From Sphingomonadaceae bacterium (GTDB taxonomy: Bacteria > Pseudomonadota > Alphaproteobacteria > Sphingomonadales > Sphingomonadaceae): a stretch of DNA of 55,039 nt. Location of the stretch: the NCBI GenBank assembly GCA_025359425.1, contig JANYGC010000127.1:1-55039 (forward strand), written 5' to 3'. Under the pieces are notes generated by a model that ran no database searches, was not told the origin of the DNA, and saw nothing but the letters and a program-made list of their open reading frames with translations. Shown piece by piece: positions 54,132 to 55,039 of this stretch (its first letter is position 1; every line of letters starts with the position of its first letter). A program made the translations under genes and the position numbers.

Positions 54132-54361
54132 TGATGCGAATTGCTGCCCTCCTTGCCCTGACGCTGCTCGCGGCATGCAAGCAGCAGAGCTTCGACGAGC
54201 GCTACCAGTCGGCGCAGCGACAGCTTGCGGCCAAAACCGCCGCAATCGACCATGACCTCGCCGCCGCGCAAAGCGATGCAGCTGAGGCGGGCGTGGTTCC
54301 GACCGATGCGGCGCTGCCCGACTTGCCAGCAGATGGCAACACATCGGCCCGGCCGCGCTGA
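54131..54361 (+). CDS. Small lipoprotein of the tam operon
   Basis: 76 residues. Signal peptide with lipobox LLAACKQ (Cys at about 16). The mature part is about 60 residues, mostly a charged helix (DERYQSAQRQLAAKTAAIDHDLAAAQS) that could be coiled coil, with an acidic tail. Lys and Gln after the Cys would permit outer-membrane sorting. Starts one base within the tamB stop (TGATG), so it is coupled to tamB and may be an accessory of the TamA/TamB complex; no known family recognised. Confidence 0.75.
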   Translation: MMRIAALLALTLLAACKQQSFDERYQSAQRQLAAKTAAIDHDLAAAQSDAAEAGVVPTDAALPDLPADGNTSARPR

Positions 54362-54533
54362 TCGCGGCGCTGAGCTTCCAACACTCTCAGGAAAGTTTGG
54401 TGCGGTCGAGAAGCACGATTTCGAGACCCGAGCCTTTCTCATTTGCAAACATAGCTGAACCTCTCCAACACGTTGGTATTCAATTACTATACACATAGCA
54501 GAACATGGAATACCCTGCCTTTTCGTACTCCGA

Positions 54534-54578
54534 GGTGGGCTGAAGGGTGGGCTAGAAATCGGCCAAAAAAGGTGGACT
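54534..54578 (+). repeat. Three direct GGTGGGCT repeats before the integrase
   Basis: GGTGGGCT at 54534-54541 and 54546-54553, and GGTGGACT at 54571-54578, just before the integrase start. Direct G-rich repeats beside an integrase gene are often arm-type binding sites or part of the attachment site. The gap 54362-54533 holds nothing else I recognise and no tRNA end. Confidence 0.45.
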
Positions 54579-54579
54579 G

Positions 54580-55039
54580 GTGCTTACTAACGCGATTGGG
54601 CAACTGCGAGCAAAGAACCTTGGTGCGGGTAAGCATCCCGATGGCCAGGGGCTGTGGCTCGTGAAGCGTTCCAGGGATGCCGGCAAATGGATTCTCCGCG
54701 TTGCTGTCTCCGGCAAGCGCCGTGAGATGGGGCTGGGCCGTTGGCCAGACGTTTCGATAGCCGAGGCGAGGGAGCGGGCTGCAACTGCCCGTCGAACACT
54801 GCGTGACGGCCTTGATCCCATTCAGGAACGCGCTAAGTCAAGACGGGCGATCAAGCGCTTCACGGTTGCGCAAGCGATCGAAGGTTGTTTCTCTAGCCGA
54901 CAGGCTCAACTCAAGGCTGATGGACGTGCCGGACGTTGGATGTCGCCGATGAACGTCCACATCATCCCGAAGATCGGCAGCGAAGCTATTGAGGATGTTG
55001 ACCAGCACGTTCTCAAGGAACTCCTTGAGCCGATCTGGC
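54580..55039 (+). CDS. Tyrosine-type integrase, N-terminal part (runs off the window)
   Basis: 153 residues visible, no stop before the window ends. The N terminus is the DUF4102 arm-binding domain of P4-like integrases: HPDGQGLWLVKR, GKWILRV, GKRREMGLGRWPDVSIAEARERA and GLDPIQERAK. The start of the core-binding domain follows (FTVAQAIEG...MNVHIIPKIGSEAIEDVDQ). The catalytic domain lies beyond the window. GTG 54580 is chosen because AAAGGTGG precedes it and an in-frame stop lies at 54553. Probably the first gene of a genomic island extending to the right. Confidence 0.88.
   Translation, partial: MLTNAIGQLRAKNLGAGKHPDGQGLWLVKRSRDAGKWILRVAVSGKRREMGLGRWPDVSIAEARERAATARRTLRDGLDPIQERAKSRRAIKRFTVAQAIEGCFSSRQAQLKADGRAGRWMSPMNVHIIPKIGSEAIEDVDQHVLKELLEPIW

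Overview
The window looks like chromosomal DNA of an alphaproteobacterium of the order Sphingomonadales (Sphingomonas, Novosphingobium or Sphingobium type). The reasons are an rRNA operon ending in 5S followed by an initiator tRNA, very GC-rich genes with many GTG starts and ATGA/GTGA overlaps, TonB receptor/halogenase loci, and short palindromic repeats of a kind I associate with this group. I ran no search: genus and protein families are judged by motif recognition.

Layout. 1-450: the tail of an rRNA operon (5S, initiator tRNA-Met, two terminators). 548-3886: the start of a phage-type integrase cut off by an IS66-family element. The element has 23-bp inverted repeats, tnpA, tnpB, tnpC and a coupled pRiA4b ORF-3-like passenger gene. 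3961-13165: a medium-chain oxidoreductase, a membrane-fused alpha/beta hydrolase, a coupled minus-strand operon (amidase, FAD-dependent lactone-oxidase-like protein, D-threonine aldolase-like PLP enzyme), a decayed RNase H-like fragment, a SleB-type cell-wall hydrolase and a small membrane protein. 13281-17809: 3-hydroxyacyl-CoA dehydrogenase, acyl-CoA synthetase and M20 peptidase, separated by palindromic repeats.

18039-27423 is a glutamate-forming divergon. PutA (proline to glutamate) is on the minus strand. On the plus strand is a four-gene, fully overlapping operon of 5-oxoprolinase, DUF969, DUF979 and DUF2891 proteins. The two DUF membrane proteins are the likely 5-oxoproline uptake system.

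27427-41135 is a sucrose/raffinose/fructan utilisation locus: an MFS sugar transporter, GH36 alpha-galactosidase, GH68 and GH32 fructosidases, a LacI-type regulator, a TonB-dependent receptor, a TPR/2-oxoglutarate oxygenase, a flavin-dependent tryptophan-halogenase-family protein and a ROK fructokinase. CAATCGATT-centred operator-like sites occur before both the transporter operon and the receptor gene, which ties the two halves into one probable regulon.

41159-44542: CoA-transferase, HMG-CoA-lyase-like protein and alpha/beta hydrolase. 44737-46540: an outer-membrane-protein-like gene between oppositely oriented arrays of a CTGTCCCCGGAATTCC repeat. 46961-47528: a small zinc-ribbon protein and an RNase H-like protein. 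47656-54361: a coupled tamA-tamB-lipoprotein operon. From 54580 a tyrosine integrase runs off the window, suggesting the edge of a genomic island.
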